Shown here in pieces: positions 36,415-46,473 of a DNA stretch of 64,000 bases (position 1 is the first letter of the stretch; each line of letters opens with the position of its first letter). This DNA comes from Glaciecola nitratireducens FR1064 (GTDB taxonomy: Bacteria > Pseudomonadota > Gammaproteobacteria > Enterobacterales > Alteromonadaceae): assembly GCF_000226565.1 (NCBI RefSeq), contig NC_016041.1:1860001-1924000 (forward strand). The letters are read 5' to 3'. The position numbers and the translations under genes were made by a program. Under the pieces are notes generated by a model. It was not told where the DNA came from, did not search any database, and was given only the letters and a program-made list of their open reading frames with translations.

Positions 36415-37641
36415 ATGAATTTTTCGTTAGCGTGGATATTTGCCAATAAATTTAGACAAAGTAAGCAGCAAAGTGGTTTTATTTCTTTCGTTTCAGCATC
36501 ATCAACAGCAGGAATTGGCTTGGGTTGTTTTGTGTTGATCTTGTTGCTTTCTGTCATGAATGGCTTTGAAAAAGAGTTACGAAATACGCTACTTTCTTAT
36601 ATTCCCCATGCTGAGTTTATCGCTGCCAGTCCTGATGGTGTTTATTTAGATGATGAAACGAAATTGAAAGCTGCGGCTGATCCACGCGTAATCAATTTGT
36701 ATGCTTACACTAAAGCTTCTGGTCTTTTACAAAATGGCTCGAAAATGAAGTCGGTAGAATTGCAGGGCGTCGACGACAATTACCTAAAAAATAAACCTGC
36801 AATAAAGGTCCCTGCGGGAGCGTTTAATAAAAATGAGAATGGTGTATTTCTTGGCAAAGGTGTCATTGAGAAGTTAGGCCTGAGCGTTGGTGACAAGGTC
36901 CAGTTACTGCTTCCGGCTGCAACCCAAGATCTGTCTTTTGCAGCACCAAAAGTTGTTTGGTTAACTGTGCTTGGCGTGATTTCCTTAGGCGGTGAAGCAG
37001 ACGATTTTGTTGGCATTATGAAAAAGCAAACACTTTCGTTTGCATTGGACGTAAGGCTTGGCGCGACACACATTGAGTTTCAGCTTGCCGATCCGTTTGC
37101 TGGACGTCAGTTGATTAGAGAATATGGCAATGCTTTCAATCAAGCTGTTTATATGTCGGACTGGACATTAACTAATGGCCACCTATATCAGGATATTCAG
37201 CTGGTCAGAACGGTTGTTTATATTACCTTGACCTTAGTTATCTGTGTTGCTTGTTTTAATATCGTTTCATCACTTGTAATGTCTGTCAAAGAGAAGACGA
37301 GTGAAATAGCGATGTTGAAGACAATGGGAGCTCAAGATGGTTTTATACGCGCCATTTTTGTTATAAAAGGAATGATAAACGGTATTTACGGAGCAAGTAT
37401 CGGCAGCTTTTTAGGCGTGTTGGCAGCGCTTTATTTAAACAACATTACTGAATTTATTGAAGAGATTTTCGGCTTTCGATTGTTAGCTGACGGTATTTAC
37501 TTTATCAATTATTTACCTTCTGACTTAAGGTTAATCGACGTTGTTGTTACTTATTTTGTTGCCGTTTTTCTTTGTGTTGTTGCAACGATTTATCCCGCAT
37601 CTAAAGCGGCGAATATCAAACCGGCTAATGCGCTTCAATAA
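36415..37641 (+). CDS. lolE: Lipoprotein-releasing permease LolE
   Basis: Inner-membrane permease of the Lol exporter with four membrane helices and a large periplasmic loop between helices 1 and 2 (MacB-PCD and FtsX domains). The end resembles LolE more than LolC: YQDIQLVRTVVYITLTLVI, FIRAIFVIKGMINGIYGA and DGIYFINYLPSDLRLIDV each parallel E. coli LolE. The region where LolC carries its LolA-binding hook reads PAATQDLSFAAPKVVWLTV, lacking an obvious hook. It follows lolD after one base. No second permease is adjacent, so lolC must be elsewhere or this works as a homodimer. Confidence 0.88.
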   Translation: MNFSLAWIFANKFRQSKQQSGFISFVSASSTAGIGLGCFVLILLLSVMNGFEKELRNTLLSYIPHAEFIAASPDGVYLDDETKLKAAADPRVINLYAYTKASGLLQNGSKMKSVELQGVDDNYLKNKPAIKVPAGAFNKNENGVFLGKGVIEKLGLSVGDKVQLLLPAATQDLSFAAPKVVWLTVLGVISLGGEADDFVGIMKKQTLSFALDVRLGATHIEFQLADPFAGRQLIREYGNAFNQAVYMSDWTLTNGHLYQDIQLVRTVVYITLTLVICVACFNIVSSLVMSVKEKTSEIAMLKTMGAQDGFIRAIFVIKGMINGIYGASIGSFLGVLAALYLNNITEFIEEIFGFRLLADGIYFINYLPSDLRLIDVVVTYFVAVFLCVVATIYPASKAANIKPANALQ

Positions 37642-37644
37642 AAA

Positions 37645-37670
37645 AGGCCTTCATTATGAAGGCCTCGTTT
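37645..37670. terminator. Intrinsic terminator after lolE
   Basis: A 9-bp stem AGGCCTTCA/TGAAGGCCT with loop TTA lies four bases after the lolE stop. An A-run on the left and CGTTT on the right allow function in both directions, serving also the convergent symporter gene. Confidence 0.8.
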
Positions 37671-37687
37671 ATCACTCAGTCATACTC

Positions 37688-39016
37688 TTATTCTATTACA
37701 CTCTTTTGAGATGCTAACGATTTGTCATTATAGATATCTTCATCTAGCTCACCCTCTGTTTTTGCAACAATAGTTGCAATCGTGCTGTCACCAGTGACAT
37801 TCACAACGGTTCTTGTCATATCAAGCAAGCGGTCAATACCAATTATCAATGCGATACCCTCAACAGGTAAATTGACCTGTTGTAATACCAATGCGAGTAA
37901 TATCAAGCCGACACCGGGTACCCCAGCAGCGCCAATCGAGGCTAAGGTTGCGGTCAGTACTACCATGAGTAAATCTACCGTAGACAGGTCAACCGAATAA
38001 ACTTGGGCAATAAAGACGGTTGCAATGCCCTGCATAATGGCCGTGCCGTCCATGTTGATAGTTGCGCCCAGCGGCAGCGTGAATGAAGACACAGAGCGAC
38101 TGACGCCAAGTTTTTGTCTGGCGGTGGCCATGGTTAATGGCAGCGTTGCACTGCTGCTTGCAGAACTAAACGCAAACATTGCAACTTCTCTCATCTTTAT
38201 TAGCAACGTAATAGGGTTGAGTCCCGTTGTTATTTTCAACAATAGTGGATAAACAATCACTGCATGCAGTATTAATACAACGAAGACGTTTATAAAGTAA
38301 TTAAAAATTGCAAGAATTGCGCTTGAGTCTACCGTTGCCGACAATTTCGCGAGCAAACAGAAAACGCCATAAGGAGCAAAATTCATTACAATATTAACGA
38401 TGTTCATTATCACGTCGTTAAGATCATTAAAGAATCCAGTTAAACGTTTTCCAGCTTCTCCTGCATAAGTCATCGCAATACCAAATAAAATGGCAAACAC
38501 AATGATTGGGATCATCTGACCCTCAGCCATGGCGCTGATTGGATTACTTGGTACCATGTCAATAATAACTTGAACAAAGCCAGGAGACTCTTTTGCTACA
38601 TAGTCTGTCGAAGCAGAGGTGCCGGGGTTGAAACCTTCGCCAGGTTTAAATAACAGGGCGGTCGACATTGCAAATGCGACCGCAACAAATGTCGTGAACA
38701 TATACAGTGCAATCGACTTCCCGCCTAAACGCCCCAGTTTTGAGGGGTCACTTAAACTACTTGTGCCACATACTAAAGACACGAAAACTAAAGGGACGAC
38801 GAGCATTTTCAGAGCATTGACAAAAATCTTACCGCCTGCATGAAATATACCTTCTACGAAAAATCCATACGTAGAAAACGTCATTGAGAATATATTGAAA
38901 TCAAGATCTCCTATAAGATAGTTACCAACTTGCAGGAGAACACCAATAAGGATTCCGGCGCTCATGCCGATAAAGATCCTAGTGGTTAAACTTAGTTTTG
39001 TGTTGCCTTTGGACAT
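37688..39016 (-). CDS. Dicarboxylate/amino acid:cation symporter (DAACS family)
   Basis: Sodium- or proton-coupled importer of acidic amino acids or dicarboxylates in the inner membrane. Family signatures: the serine-rich hairpin AFSSASSSATLPLTMATA and the ion- and substrate-binding motif GATINMDGTAIMQGIATVF, with the second hairpin ASIGAAGVPGVGLI and helix 8 region IDRLLDMTRTVVNVTGDS. Eight hydrophobic segments are seen. I choose ATG 39016 (MSKGNTKLSL) because AAAAAGG lies seven bases upstream; this gives 442 residues. Arg in DRLLDMTRT often points to glutamate/aspartate transport, but the substrate is not certain. Confidence 0.9.
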   Translation of the reverse strand: MSKGNTKLSLTTRIFIGMSAGILIGVLLQVGNYLIGDLDFNIFSMTFSTYGFFVEGIFHAGGKIFVNALKMLVVPLVFVSLVCGTSSLSDPSKLGRLGGKSIALYMFTTFVAVAFAMSTALLFKPGEGFNPGTSASTDYVAKESPGFVQVIIDMVPSNPISAMAEGQMIPIIVFAILFGIAMTYAGEAGKRLTGFFNDLNDVIMNIVNIVMNFAPYGVFCLLAKLSATVDSSAILAIFNYFINVFVVLILHAVIVYPLLLKITTGLNPITLLIKMREVAMFAFSSASSSATLPLTMATARQKLGVSRSVSSFTLPLGATINMDGTAIMQGIATVFIAQVYSVDLSTVDLLMVVLTATLASIGAAGVPGVGLILLALVLQQVNLPVEGIALIIGIDRLLDMTRTVVNVTGDSTIATIVAKTEGELDEDIYNDKSLASQKSVIE

Positions 39017-39151
39017 GTATAGACCTTTTTTATTTTCGTTATATGTCTGTATACCCAAAGACTACCAATTCTTGAGTCAAAGCTAAACATATTTTGTTTT
39101 GGTGCCTGTTAATTGGCTAATTTACTAGCGAGAACTCAGTAGGGTAATTAA

Positions 39152-41377
39152 ATGAACGCGTTAATAAAATTTCTTGTAGTGTGCGCAACGACCATTTTGC
39201 TTTTCGCATGTGGTGGTGGTGGTGGTGGTGAATCTCTTAGCAGAGATGGTGGCGGTAGCGGAACAACTGCACCTGATCCAGAACCAGAGGTGACTTATTC
39301 CGTAGCAGTGAGTATTGCAGATAGTCAAGGTAATGCTTCGAATGTAGTGGGCGAGGGTAGTCCACTCACAATTACGGCAACCCTGTCTGCAACCAATGGC
39401 GGTAGCGTAAACGACGTGTTAGTTACTTTTTCATTGAGTTCTCCTGATTTAGCCACATTTAATAATGACACCGCGACAGCATTAACCAATGCTGACGGCG
39501 TCGCCGTTATTGGGCTAGAAGTTGGCGACGACCGAGGTGACGGTATCGTAAGCGCAACAATAGATGCGGGGGCATCTGGCACTGTTGGCTTTAGTTCAAC
39601 AGGTATACAGCAAGCACAAGTCGTTCCTGCTTCTTTAGAACTGTTTGCAACGCAAGTGCAAATGGCTTCGAGCGGTGATGACAAAGTTGAGTTGATTGCG
39701 ATAGTGAAAAATCAACAAAATGTATTACTGGAAGGTGTTGTAGTGTCATTTTCTGCAGATGCTGGGGCATCAATCGAAAATGTTTCAGGTACAACAGGAC
39801 CAGATGGTAAAGCGACGGCCACATTGACGACGGAAAATAACCGCACAAACAGAACGGTCAACGTTACAGCGAGCACGGCTTCATTAAGTGATTTGGTATC
39901 AGTAAATGTAGTCGGTACGGAAATTAATGTTAGTGGTGCAACTTCAGTAATTATAAATGACCAAGCGCCTATCACGCTAAATTTGGTTGACTCTTCCGGC
40001 GTTGGTATTGCGGGACAGCAGCTTACGTTGTCAACAAATGTTGGTGACTTAGATAATTTAACGCCAACAACAGGTGCAAATGGACAAGTTACTGTCAACT
40101 TCACTGCAACGACCTCTGGCCAAGGCACGATAAGTGCCAGTGCCCTAAATGCGACAGGCACTCTGGAAATAACGGTTCAACAAGATGATTTTTCATTTTC
40201 CTCACTACCTGTTAACGATATCCCAATAAATGAGGCACAGGAAATTTCGGTGCGCTGGTTTAAAAATAACGCTGCTTTCGTTGGAGGCTCAGTAACAATC
40301 ACAACATCGCGTGGAACGATCGATACTCCAACGGTAGCAACCGATGCACTAGGAATAGCGAAGGTTAATATATTATCTGCGTTTGCAGGACCAGCATCTA
40401 TTTCAGCAATCGGAACCGATGCTGATGGCAATAATGTCACGGCCCGCGCTAATGTAGAATTCATTGCCAGTGAAGTAAAAAGCGTCTTTGTTGATGCAAC
40501 ACCTGACTTGATTGGTCCAGAGGGTCAAACAAGTACAATCAGTGCCGTAGTTCGTGATCCGGGTGGTAACTTAGTAAAAGGTAAAGTGGTCGATTTTACG
40601 TTGATTGATTCTAGCGGTGGCAGTATAGAACCAAATAGTGCGATTACCGGAAGTGATGGTATTGCTTCAACGGTATATACAAGCAATGCAGTAAGCTCCG
40701 AAGACGGTGTATTAGTTGAAGCAACAGCAGATAATATAACTGGTTCAGTCGTGTTAACTGTTGGTGATAGAGCCTTTGACATTTCTGTTGGTACTGGCAA
40801 CGAAATTATCGATCAAGATTCCTCCACATATGTAAAAGAGTTTGCCGTATTTGTTAGTGACTCAGTTGGAAGACCAGTTGAGAACGCATCGTTAACAGCA
40901 TCCGCTACACCTATTAAATTTGCAAACGGTGGGACATATAGCAAAGGCTATTGGGTATGGGTTGAGGATGCACAAAAATACGTACAGAGCGGCTCAAATG
41001 CCGGTATTATTACTCCGATTAATTGTGTGAACGAAGATGTTAATAACAATGGTCGTTTAGACATTAACGATGAAGTGAACGAAGATAATAACGGTGACGG
41101 TGAATTGACGCCGGGTATTATCGGGACTATCAGCTTCAAAGACGGGATTTCAAGAACGAATGCTTCAGGTCAAGCCACACTTGAACTGCGTTATCCAAAA
41201 CAGTATGCAGCGTGGGTTGGAGTAGAAATATCCGTATTTGGTGAGAGCTCAGGTAGTGAAGCTAGAGATAGTCAATCGTTAAGGTTGCCGATAGCGAACG
41301 CAGATGTTTCCGCTGAAGATAATCCGCCTGCGTCAAATCCATTCGGTGAAATACAGGACTGCTCAACACCTAACTAA
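39152..41377 (+). CDS. Large lipoprotein with bacterial Ig-like (Big_1-type) repeats
   Basis: A 741-residue secreted lipoprotein, probably on the cell surface. The signal peptide ends in a lipobox LLFAC, followed by six glycines and a Gly/Ser/Pro linker. From about residue 45 come repeated immunoglobulin-like domains of the invasin type, each with a pattern such as VSFSADAGASIENVSGTTGP then DGKATATLTTE, TTGANGQVTVNF and DALGIAKVNIL, about six copies. The last 150 residues include a Ca-binding-like acidic stretch NNNGRLDINDEVNEDNNGDG. Such proteins act in adhesion or as stalks; no such role is shown here. It is monocistronic with its own terminator. Confidence 0.85.
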   Translation: MNALIKFLVVCATTILLFACGGGGGGESLSRDGGGSGTTAPDPEPEVTYSVAVSIADSQGNASNVVGEGSPLTITATLSATNGGSVNDVLVTFSLSSPDLATFNNDTATALTNADGVAVIGLEVGDDRGDGIVSATIDAGASGTVGFSSTGIQQAQVVPASLELFATQVQMASSGDDKVELIAIVKNQQNVLLEGVVVSFSADAGASIENVSGTTGPDGKATATLTTENNRTNRTVNVTASTASLSDLVSVNVVGTEINVSGATSVIINDQAPITLNLVDSSGVGIAGQQLTLSTNVGDLDNLTPTTGANGQVTVNFTATTSGQGTISASALNATGTLEITVQQDDFSFSSLPVNDIPINEAQEISVRWFKNNAAFVGGSVTITTSRGTIDTPTVATDALGIAKVNILSAFAGPASISAIGTDADGNNVTARANVEFIASEVKSVFVDATPDLIGPEGQTSTISAVVRDPGGNLVKGKVVDFTLIDSSGGSIEPNSAITGSDGIASTVYTSNAVSSEDGVLVEATADNITGSVVLTVGDRAFDISVGTGNEIIDQDSSTYVKEFAVFVSDSVGRPVENASLTASATPIKFANGGTYSKGYWVWVEDAQKYVQSGSNAGIITPINCVNEDVNNNGRLDINDEVNEDNNGDGELTPGIIGTISFKDGISRTNASGQATLELRYPKQYAAWVGVEISVFGESSGSEARDSQSLRLPIANADVSAEDNPPASNPFGEIQDCSTPN
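39212..39229 (+). repeat. GGT trinucleotide repeat (six copies)
   Basis: Six tandem GGT codons encode polyglycine directly after the lipidated cysteine of the Ig-repeat lipoprotein. Slippage in units of three would change linker length without breaking the frame. Confidence 0.8.
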
Positions 41378-41390
41378 TTCATCTTAAATA

Positions 41391-41418
41391 AAAAACCCGC
41401 ATTAGTGCGGGTTTTTTA
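41391..41418. terminator. Intrinsic terminator, probably bidirectional
   Basis: CCCGCA (41397-41402) pairs with TGCGGG (41407-41412) around loop TTAG, with A6 on the left and T6 on the right. It follows the lipoprotein gene and faces the convergent astB gene. Confidence 0.85.
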
Positions 41419-41506
41419 TGTTTAAAAATAATATTTTGACTCTAATCGTTAGCTCGGTTTACTAACTGAGTTGCATATTCTGATTATAGCGTAAGCGCAT
41501 ATATGT

Positions 41507-42844
41507 TTAAATTTGAAACGGATAAACACTACCATAACCCAAAATTTGCGTTAACTCGTCAAGCGCAGTACGCGACTCTATCAACAGCTGAGGGTCAATT
41601 AAGTCCGCAACATGTAGCTCATCACGATAATGCTTGTTAACCCATGTACAAAGCTTGTCATAGCTGCTGTCATTGATAAATGTGTTTGGGTTTACTTTGG
41701 TTTGTTCTTTATCTGTCATCGCAACACGCAGTCTCAAACAAGCTGGGCCGCCGCCATTTTGCATACTTTGCTTAACGTCAAAATAATGCACCTCTTTTAT
41801 CGGTGTATTTAAGGTCACTAATTTAGCTAAATAGGCAGCAACCGCCGCATTATTTTCACACTCTTTAGGCGCAATAATAGCCATATTTCCATTGGGTAAA
41901 CGGATAACTTGAGTGTTAAATAGATAGGTTTTCACTGCGTCAGATACCGATACTTCGTTGTCGGGTACTTCGATGAAGTGGAAGTCGTCCGAGCCGAATT
42001 TTCTTAGTATTTCAGCTTTCATTTTTGATGTATTCAAAAAGGCCTGCTGATGGTAGAACAATACATTTTGGTTGCCCACTGCTATGACGTCATTGTGAAA
42101 AACACCGGCGTCAATTACGTCTGGGTTTTGCTGCGCGAATACAACATTATCTTCGCTTAAACCATGCAGTCTTGCGACAGCTTCACACGCTTCAAATGTA
42201 TGTCTTGCTGGATACTTTTTCGGTGCTGGTTTCGATTCATCAAAGGCGTAGCGACCGAATACAAATAATTCAACGCCTTTACCACCATATTCTTGACAAA
42301 AACGCGTGTGATTCGCAGCACCTTCATCTCCGAAATGTTCGTTGTCGGGCAAATGTTGATGATGCGAGAAATGATCAGGATCAGCGAATGTTGCCTTTAA
42401 TATGTTTCCGGTAACCTGAGGCTCCAGTGAACGATGGTATTTGTTGGTTAAATTAGCCGGTGTAAAATGTATTTTCCCATCGCGCGTGTCGCCGCTCGGC
42501 GATACGGTTGCTGCATTAGCTGTCCACATACTAGACGCTGAGCAGCACGCAAGAAAAATATGCGGTGCTTCTTTATATGCTTGCTGCATAACATCACCGT
42601 CGCTTCCGCTAAAACCAAGTCTGCGTAAGGCATAAATATCTGGTCTTTCTTGCGGGGCTAACACGCCTTGCACCATGCCCATATCGGCAAGTGCCTTCAT
42701 CTTTTGGAGACCCTGCAGTGCGGCCTGTTTCGGATTGCTCACCGCATTAGCGTTGCTTTTTGACGCAACATTGCCAAAAGATAAGCCCGCGTAGTTGTGA
42801 GTTGGGCCGACCAGGCCGTCGAAATTAGCTTCAAATTGCTTCAT
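41507..42844 (-). CDS. astB: N-succinylarginine dihydrolase
   Basis: Second step of the arginine succinyltransferase (AST) pathway: N2-succinylarginine to succinylornithine with release of ammonia and carbon dioxide. The N-terminus [20 protein letters not shown] is characteristic; [37 protein letters not shown] and the C-terminal [14 protein letters not shown] (catalytic Cys) match AstB. I choose ATG 42844, eight codons inside the longest frame, because GGAG lies just upstream; the 445-residue product matches E. coli AstB (447). The other ast genes (A, C, D, E) are not in the window, so this copy is separated from its usual operon. Confidence 0.95.
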   Translation of the reverse strand: MKQFEANFDGLVGPTHNYAGLSFGNVASKSNANAVSNPKQAALQGLQKMKALADMGMVQGVLAPQERPDIYALRRLGFSGSDGDVMQQAYKEAPHIFLACCSASSMWTANAATVSPSGDTRDGKIHFTPANLTNKYHRSLEPQVTGNILKATFADPDHFSHHQHLPDNEHFGDEGAANHTRFCQEYGGKGVELFVFGRYAFDESKPAPKKYPARHTFEACEAVARLHGLSEDNVVFAQQNPDVIDAGVFHNDVIAVGNQNVLFYHQQAFLNTSKMKAEILRKFGSDDFHFIEVPDNEVSVSDAVKTYLFNTQVIRLPNGNMAIIAPKECENNAAVAAYLAKLVTLNTPIKEVHYFDVKQSMQNGGGPACLRLRVAMTDKEQTKVNPNTFINDSSYDKLCTWVNKHYRDELHVADLIDPQLLIESRTALDELTQILGYGSVYPFQI

Positions 42845-43158
42845 ATATGCATCTCCAATAATTGCCACTTATATGCTTAAGTCGGGTAGAATCGCCGAGT
42901 TCAAGTAAATAAAGGATAGTGTTAGTTGAGCGAATTGCTGTCGAATTATACGCAGTTTATTTGACATGCCAATTTATAAATATGAAAAAGTCATAAAAAA
43001 CAAAGAGTTTAGTCATTTATAAAATATAAGTATGTGGAACAACTTGTTTTCTATTCACTTTGTAGATATATGTAAAAAAGGAAAATTAATAACGTAGTTG
43101 AACGCGCTTGGCGCTTTCTATGATTAAATCACTGTATTTCATAAGGTTCTTTCCATAA
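42845..43158. other. Intergenic region upstream of topA and astB
   Basis: No coding sequence is visible in these 314 bases between the divergent astB and topA genes. A possible topA promoter is TTGAAC at 43098 with TATGAT at 43119 (15-base spacing), spanning a short GCGC/GCGC inverted repeat. The spacing is short, so this is a weak call. Confidence 0.3.
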
Positions 43159-45813
43159 ATGGGTAAATCACTGGTAATAGTAGAGTCACCGGCCAAAGCG
43201 AAAACAATAAATAAATATCTAGGTAAAGATTTTATTGTTAAATCGAGTGTTGGGCACGTGCGAGATCTTCCAACTAAGGCATTAGGCCTAGTTGAGCCTA
43301 AAAAACCAGCGAAAGAATTAAGTAAATGGACAGATAAAAAGAAAGCAGAATATTTAAAAGATTACGAGTATCAGAAGCTCGTAGATCGAATGGGAGTTGA
43401 CCCAAAGCAAAATTGGATGGCGCACTACCAAATTTTGCAAGGCAAAGAAAAAGTAGTCGCGGAATTAAAGAAGCTGGCGAAAGATGCAGACACTATCTAT
43501 CTCGCAACCGATTTGGATAGAGAGGGAGAAGCAATAGCGTGGCACCTGCAAGAGCTGCTTGGTAGCAAAGGCAAAACTTATCAGCGGGTTGTGTTTAACG
43601 AGATTACGAAGAATGCAATTCAAGAGGCCTTCTCTGATCCCGGCGTTGTGAACATCAATAGAGTTAATGCGCAGCAAGCGAGACGATTCTTGGATCGTGT
43701 CGTTGGCTTCATGGTCTCTCCTTTATTATGGAAAAAGGTTGCTCGTGGTTTGTCCGCGGGTAGAGTGCAGTCGGTAGCAGTGCGTCTAGTCGTTGAGCGT
43801 GAACGTGAAATTAAAGCGTTTGTCCCAGAAGAGTTTTGGGATATCCATGCGGACCTGAGTACCCAGAAAAAAGATGCGCTGAAGATGCTAGTTGCGAAAC
43901 ATAAGGGCGCTGCTTTTAAACCGATTAATAAAAAGCAGGCTGATGAAGCAGTAAGTGCGTTAGAAAATGCGGATTACACTGTAACTAGTCGAGAATCTAA
44001 GCCGACACAAAGTAGACCCTCAGCACCTTTTATCACCTCAACTTTGCAGCAGGCGGCAAGTACGCGTCTTGGCTACGGCGTAAAGAAAACGATGACAATG
44101 GCGCAGCGTTTATACGAAGCCGGGCATATTACCTACATGAGAACTGATTCGACAAACCTCAGTAAAGATGCAGTTGAAGGTTGCCGCAATTATATTCAAA
44201 AAAACTACGGTGATAAGTATTTTCCAAGCAATCCATTAACGTATGGAAGCAAGGATGGTGCTCAAGAGGCGCATGAAGCCATCAGGCCGTCGAACGTTGC
44301 CGTCAAGGCAGATTCACTCAAAGAAATGGAAAGGGACGCTCAGCGTCTTTATGAGCTCATTTGGCGCCAGTTTGTTGCATGTCAAATGACACCTGCAAAA
44401 TATGACGCAACAACTATCAGAGTTGAAGCGAATAACTATGAATTGACTGCCAAGGGAAGAGTGTTGTTATTTGATGGCTGGACCGCAGTGCAACCTCAAA
44501 TAAAACGCAAGGGCGATAATGAATTATTGCTGCCGGATGTGAAGCAGGGGGATACGCTCAAATTAAACGAGTTAGACCCTAAACAGCATTTTACAAAACC
44601 CGTTGCTAGATTCAACGAAGCCTCATTAGTTAAAGAACTTGAAAAACGAGGTATTGGTCGTCCTTCAACTTACGCGAGTATTATTTCAACCATTCAGGAT
44701 CGCGGCTATGTAAAACTTGATAGCAAACGGTTTTATGCTGAAAAGATGGGGGAAATTGTTAACGACAGACTAGTTGAAAACTTCTCTGACCTAATTAGCT
44801 TCGATTTTACAGCTAAGATGGAGCAACGATTAGACGATATCGCGCACGGCGAAACCAAATGGAAAAGCGTGTTAGATAACTTTTATTCAGAGTTCTCTGA
44901 GCAGCTAGAGAATGCTGAAAAATCGGTAGAAGATGGCGGGATGAAGCTGAACCAAGCTGTTCCAGTCGATATTGAATGCAGTAAATGTGGTCGTGAGATG
45001 AATATTCGGACTGCTAGCACAGGCGTTTTCCTAGGCTGCTCGGGCTACAATCTACCACCAAAAGAAAAATGCACGAATACCATGAACCTCACTCCGGGTG
45101 ATGAAGTGATCAAGGTTGATGACGAAGAAGAATTAGAAACTGAAGTGCTGCGCGCAAAACGTCGTTGTGACAAATGCGGTACTGCAATGGATAGTTACTT
45201 AGTCGATGAAAATCGCAAGCTACACGTTTGCGGAAACGCGCCGAGCTGTGAAGGTGTGTTTGTTGAACAAGGTACGTTTAAAATTAAAGGTTACGACGGG
45301 CCCATCATTGAGTGTGACAAGTGTAAAAGCAACATGGAGCTTAAAACGGGTCGTTTCGGTAAGTATTTTGGCTGTACTAACGAAGAATGTAAAAACACAC
45401 GTAAATTATTGCGCAGTGGAGAAGCAGCGCCACCAAAAGAAGATCCGGTATTTTTACCTGAATTAGAGTGTGAAAAATCGGATGCACATTTTGTTCTGAG
45501 AGACGGCGCTGCGGGGCTATTTTTGGCTGCACATACTTTTCCTAAATCACGCGAAACACGGGCGCCTTTAGTCGAGGAGTTAGCGCGCTTTAGAGATCGT
45601 ATTTCTCCTAAATTTTACTATCTAGCAGATGCTCCCAAAGCTGATCCAGATAAAAACCCAACGATTGTTCGCTTTAGCCGTAAGACTAAACAACAGTACG
45701 TCATGTCTGAAGACGGCAAAGGTAAAGCGACAGGCTGGTCTGCATGGTATGAAAATGGAAAATGGGTTGCTGATGATAAACGCAAGAAAGCAAAGAAAGA
45801 GCCTAAAAAATAA
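43159..45813 (+). CDS. topA: DNA topoisomerase I
   Basis: Type IA topoisomerase that relaxes negative supercoils. The Toprim domain starts [20 protein letters not shown] with the acidic cluster [15 protein letters not shown]; the active-site tyrosine is Tyr326 in [10 protein letters not shown]. The C-terminal part contains three Zn-ribbon tetracysteine units: [19 protein letters not shown] and [20 protein letters not shown], then a lysine-rich tail. Length (884) is close to E. coli TopA (865). A weak ribosome-binding site precedes the ATG. The following DUF2058 gene starts 12 bases after it. Confidence 0.97.
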   Translation: MGKSLVIVESPAKAKTINKYLGKDFIVKSSVGHVRDLPTKALGLVEPKKPAKELSKWTDKKKAEYLKDYEYQKLVDRMGVDPKQNWMAHYQILQGKEKVVAELKKLAKDADTIYLATDLDREGEAIAWHLQELLGSKGKTYQRVVFNEITKNAIQEAFSDPGVVNINRVNAQQARRFLDRVVGFMVSPLLWKKVARGLSAGRVQSVAVRLVVEREREIKAFVPEEFWDIHADLSTQKKDALKMLVAKHKGAAFKPINKKQADEAVSALENADYTVTSRESKPTQSRPSAPFITSTLQQAASTRLGYGVKKTMTMAQRLYEAGHITYMRTDSTNLSKDAVEGCRNYIQKNYGDKYFPSNPLTYGSKDGAQEAHEAIRPSNVAVKADSLKEMERDAQRLYELIWRQFVACQMTPAKYDATTIRVEANNYELTAKGRVLLFDGWTAVQPQIKRKGDNELLLPDVKQGDTLKLNELDPKQHFTKPVARFNEASLVKELEKRGIGRPSTYASIISTIQDRGYVKLDSKRFYAEKMGEIVNDRLVENFSDLISFDFTAKMEQRLDDIAHGETKWKSVLDNFYSEFSEQLENAEKSVEDGGMKLNQAVPVDIECSKCGREMNIRTASTGVFLGCSGYNLPPKEKCTNTMNLTPGDEVIKVDDEEELETEVLRAKRRCDKCGTAMDSYLVDENRKLHVCGNAPSCEGVFVEQGTFKIKGYDGPIIECDKCKSNMELKTGRFGKYFGCTNEECKNTRKLLRSGEAAPPKEDPVFLPELECEKSDAHFVLRDGAAGLFLAAHTFPKSRETRAPLVEELARFRDRISPKFYYLADAPKADPDKNPTIVRFSRKTKQQYVMSEDGKGKATGWSAWYENGKWVADDKRKKAKKEPKK

Positions 45814-45825
45814 TAGAGAGTAATT

Positions 45826-46380
45826 ATGGCATTATCGTTACAAGAACAACTGCTGAAAGCAGGCCTAGCTGACAAAAAAAAGGCTAAAAAGATTAAGCAG
45901 GAAAAGCATAAGCAAGTTAAAGCAAAACAGCGTAACAATCAGGAAATAGAGAACGAAGCCAAAAAGGCAGCGAAGGCTGCCTTGGCAGCTAAACAAGACA
46001 AAGACCGTTTGCTCAGCGAAAAGCAGCGTGAAGAACGAATGCGTAAAGAAATTATTGCACAAGTTGTTAATTTAATTAAAGTCAATGCGCAAACTCGCAG
46101 AAGAGGCGACCTTGTACTGAACTTCACTGATAATAATTTAGTGAAGAGAATGTATGTTGACCAAAAGATGCATAAACTCGTTACGCAGGGAAGGCTGTCT
46201 ATTGTTAGCTGTGAACCAGACGTGTATGAGCTAGTACCAACGCCGGTTGCGGATAAAATTAAAGAGCGGGTTCCTGAATCTGTTGTTTATCAAGCGACAG
46301 AAGTGCCAGAAGATAAAGCGAGTAGTGAGGACAATGATTGGTATGCAGATTACGATATTCCTGACGACCTTGTCTGGTAG
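45826..46380 (+). CDS. DUF2058 family protein (YaiL-like)
   Basis: A 184-residue hydrophilic protein of the DUF2058 family, called a nucleoprotein or polynucleotide-associated protein in E. coli but of unproven function. It starts MALSLQEQLLKAGLADKKKA, a family signature, and is dominated by a lysine- and glutamine-rich coiled coil over residues 10-75. A conserved segment LINFTDN-like (LVLNFTDNNLVKRMYVDQKM) follows, then an acidic C-terminus. It directly follows topA on the same strand, and a bidirectional terminator lies downstream. No catalytic motif is visible. Confidence 0.85.
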   Translation: MALSLQEQLLKAGLADKKKAKKIKQEKHKQVKAKQRNNQEIENEAKKAAKAALAAKQDKDRLLSEKQREERMRKEIIAQVVNLIKVNAQTRRRGDLVLNFTDNNLVKRMYVDQKMHKLVTQGRLSIVSCEPDVYELVPTPVADKIKERVPESVVYQATEVPEDKASSEDNDWYADYDIPDDLVW

Positions 46381-46426
46381 ATTGTTTCTCCATATTTTAA
46401 TACTGAAATTTTCATCAAAGTAAAAA

Positions 46427-46455
46427 AAAGCAGAATCTAATGATTCTGCTTTTTT
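46427..46455. terminator. Bidirectional intrinsic terminator
   Basis: AGCAGAATC (46429-46437) pairs with GATTCTGCT (46442-46450) around loop TAAT, flanked by A-runs and a T6 tract. It separates the convergent DUF2058 gene and rne. Confidence 0.85.
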
Positions 46456-46473
46456 AGTTTTGGAGCTATTTAT

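Noticed and set aside
39325-40161. Several long antisense frames opposite the Ig-repeat lipoprotein
   Set aside because: They mirror the low-complexity Thr/Val-rich codons of the lipoprotein and carry no start signals.
42845-43158. Riboswitch or leader peptide upstream of topA or astB
   Set aside because: I found no conserved riboswitch core and no arginine-rich leader frame.
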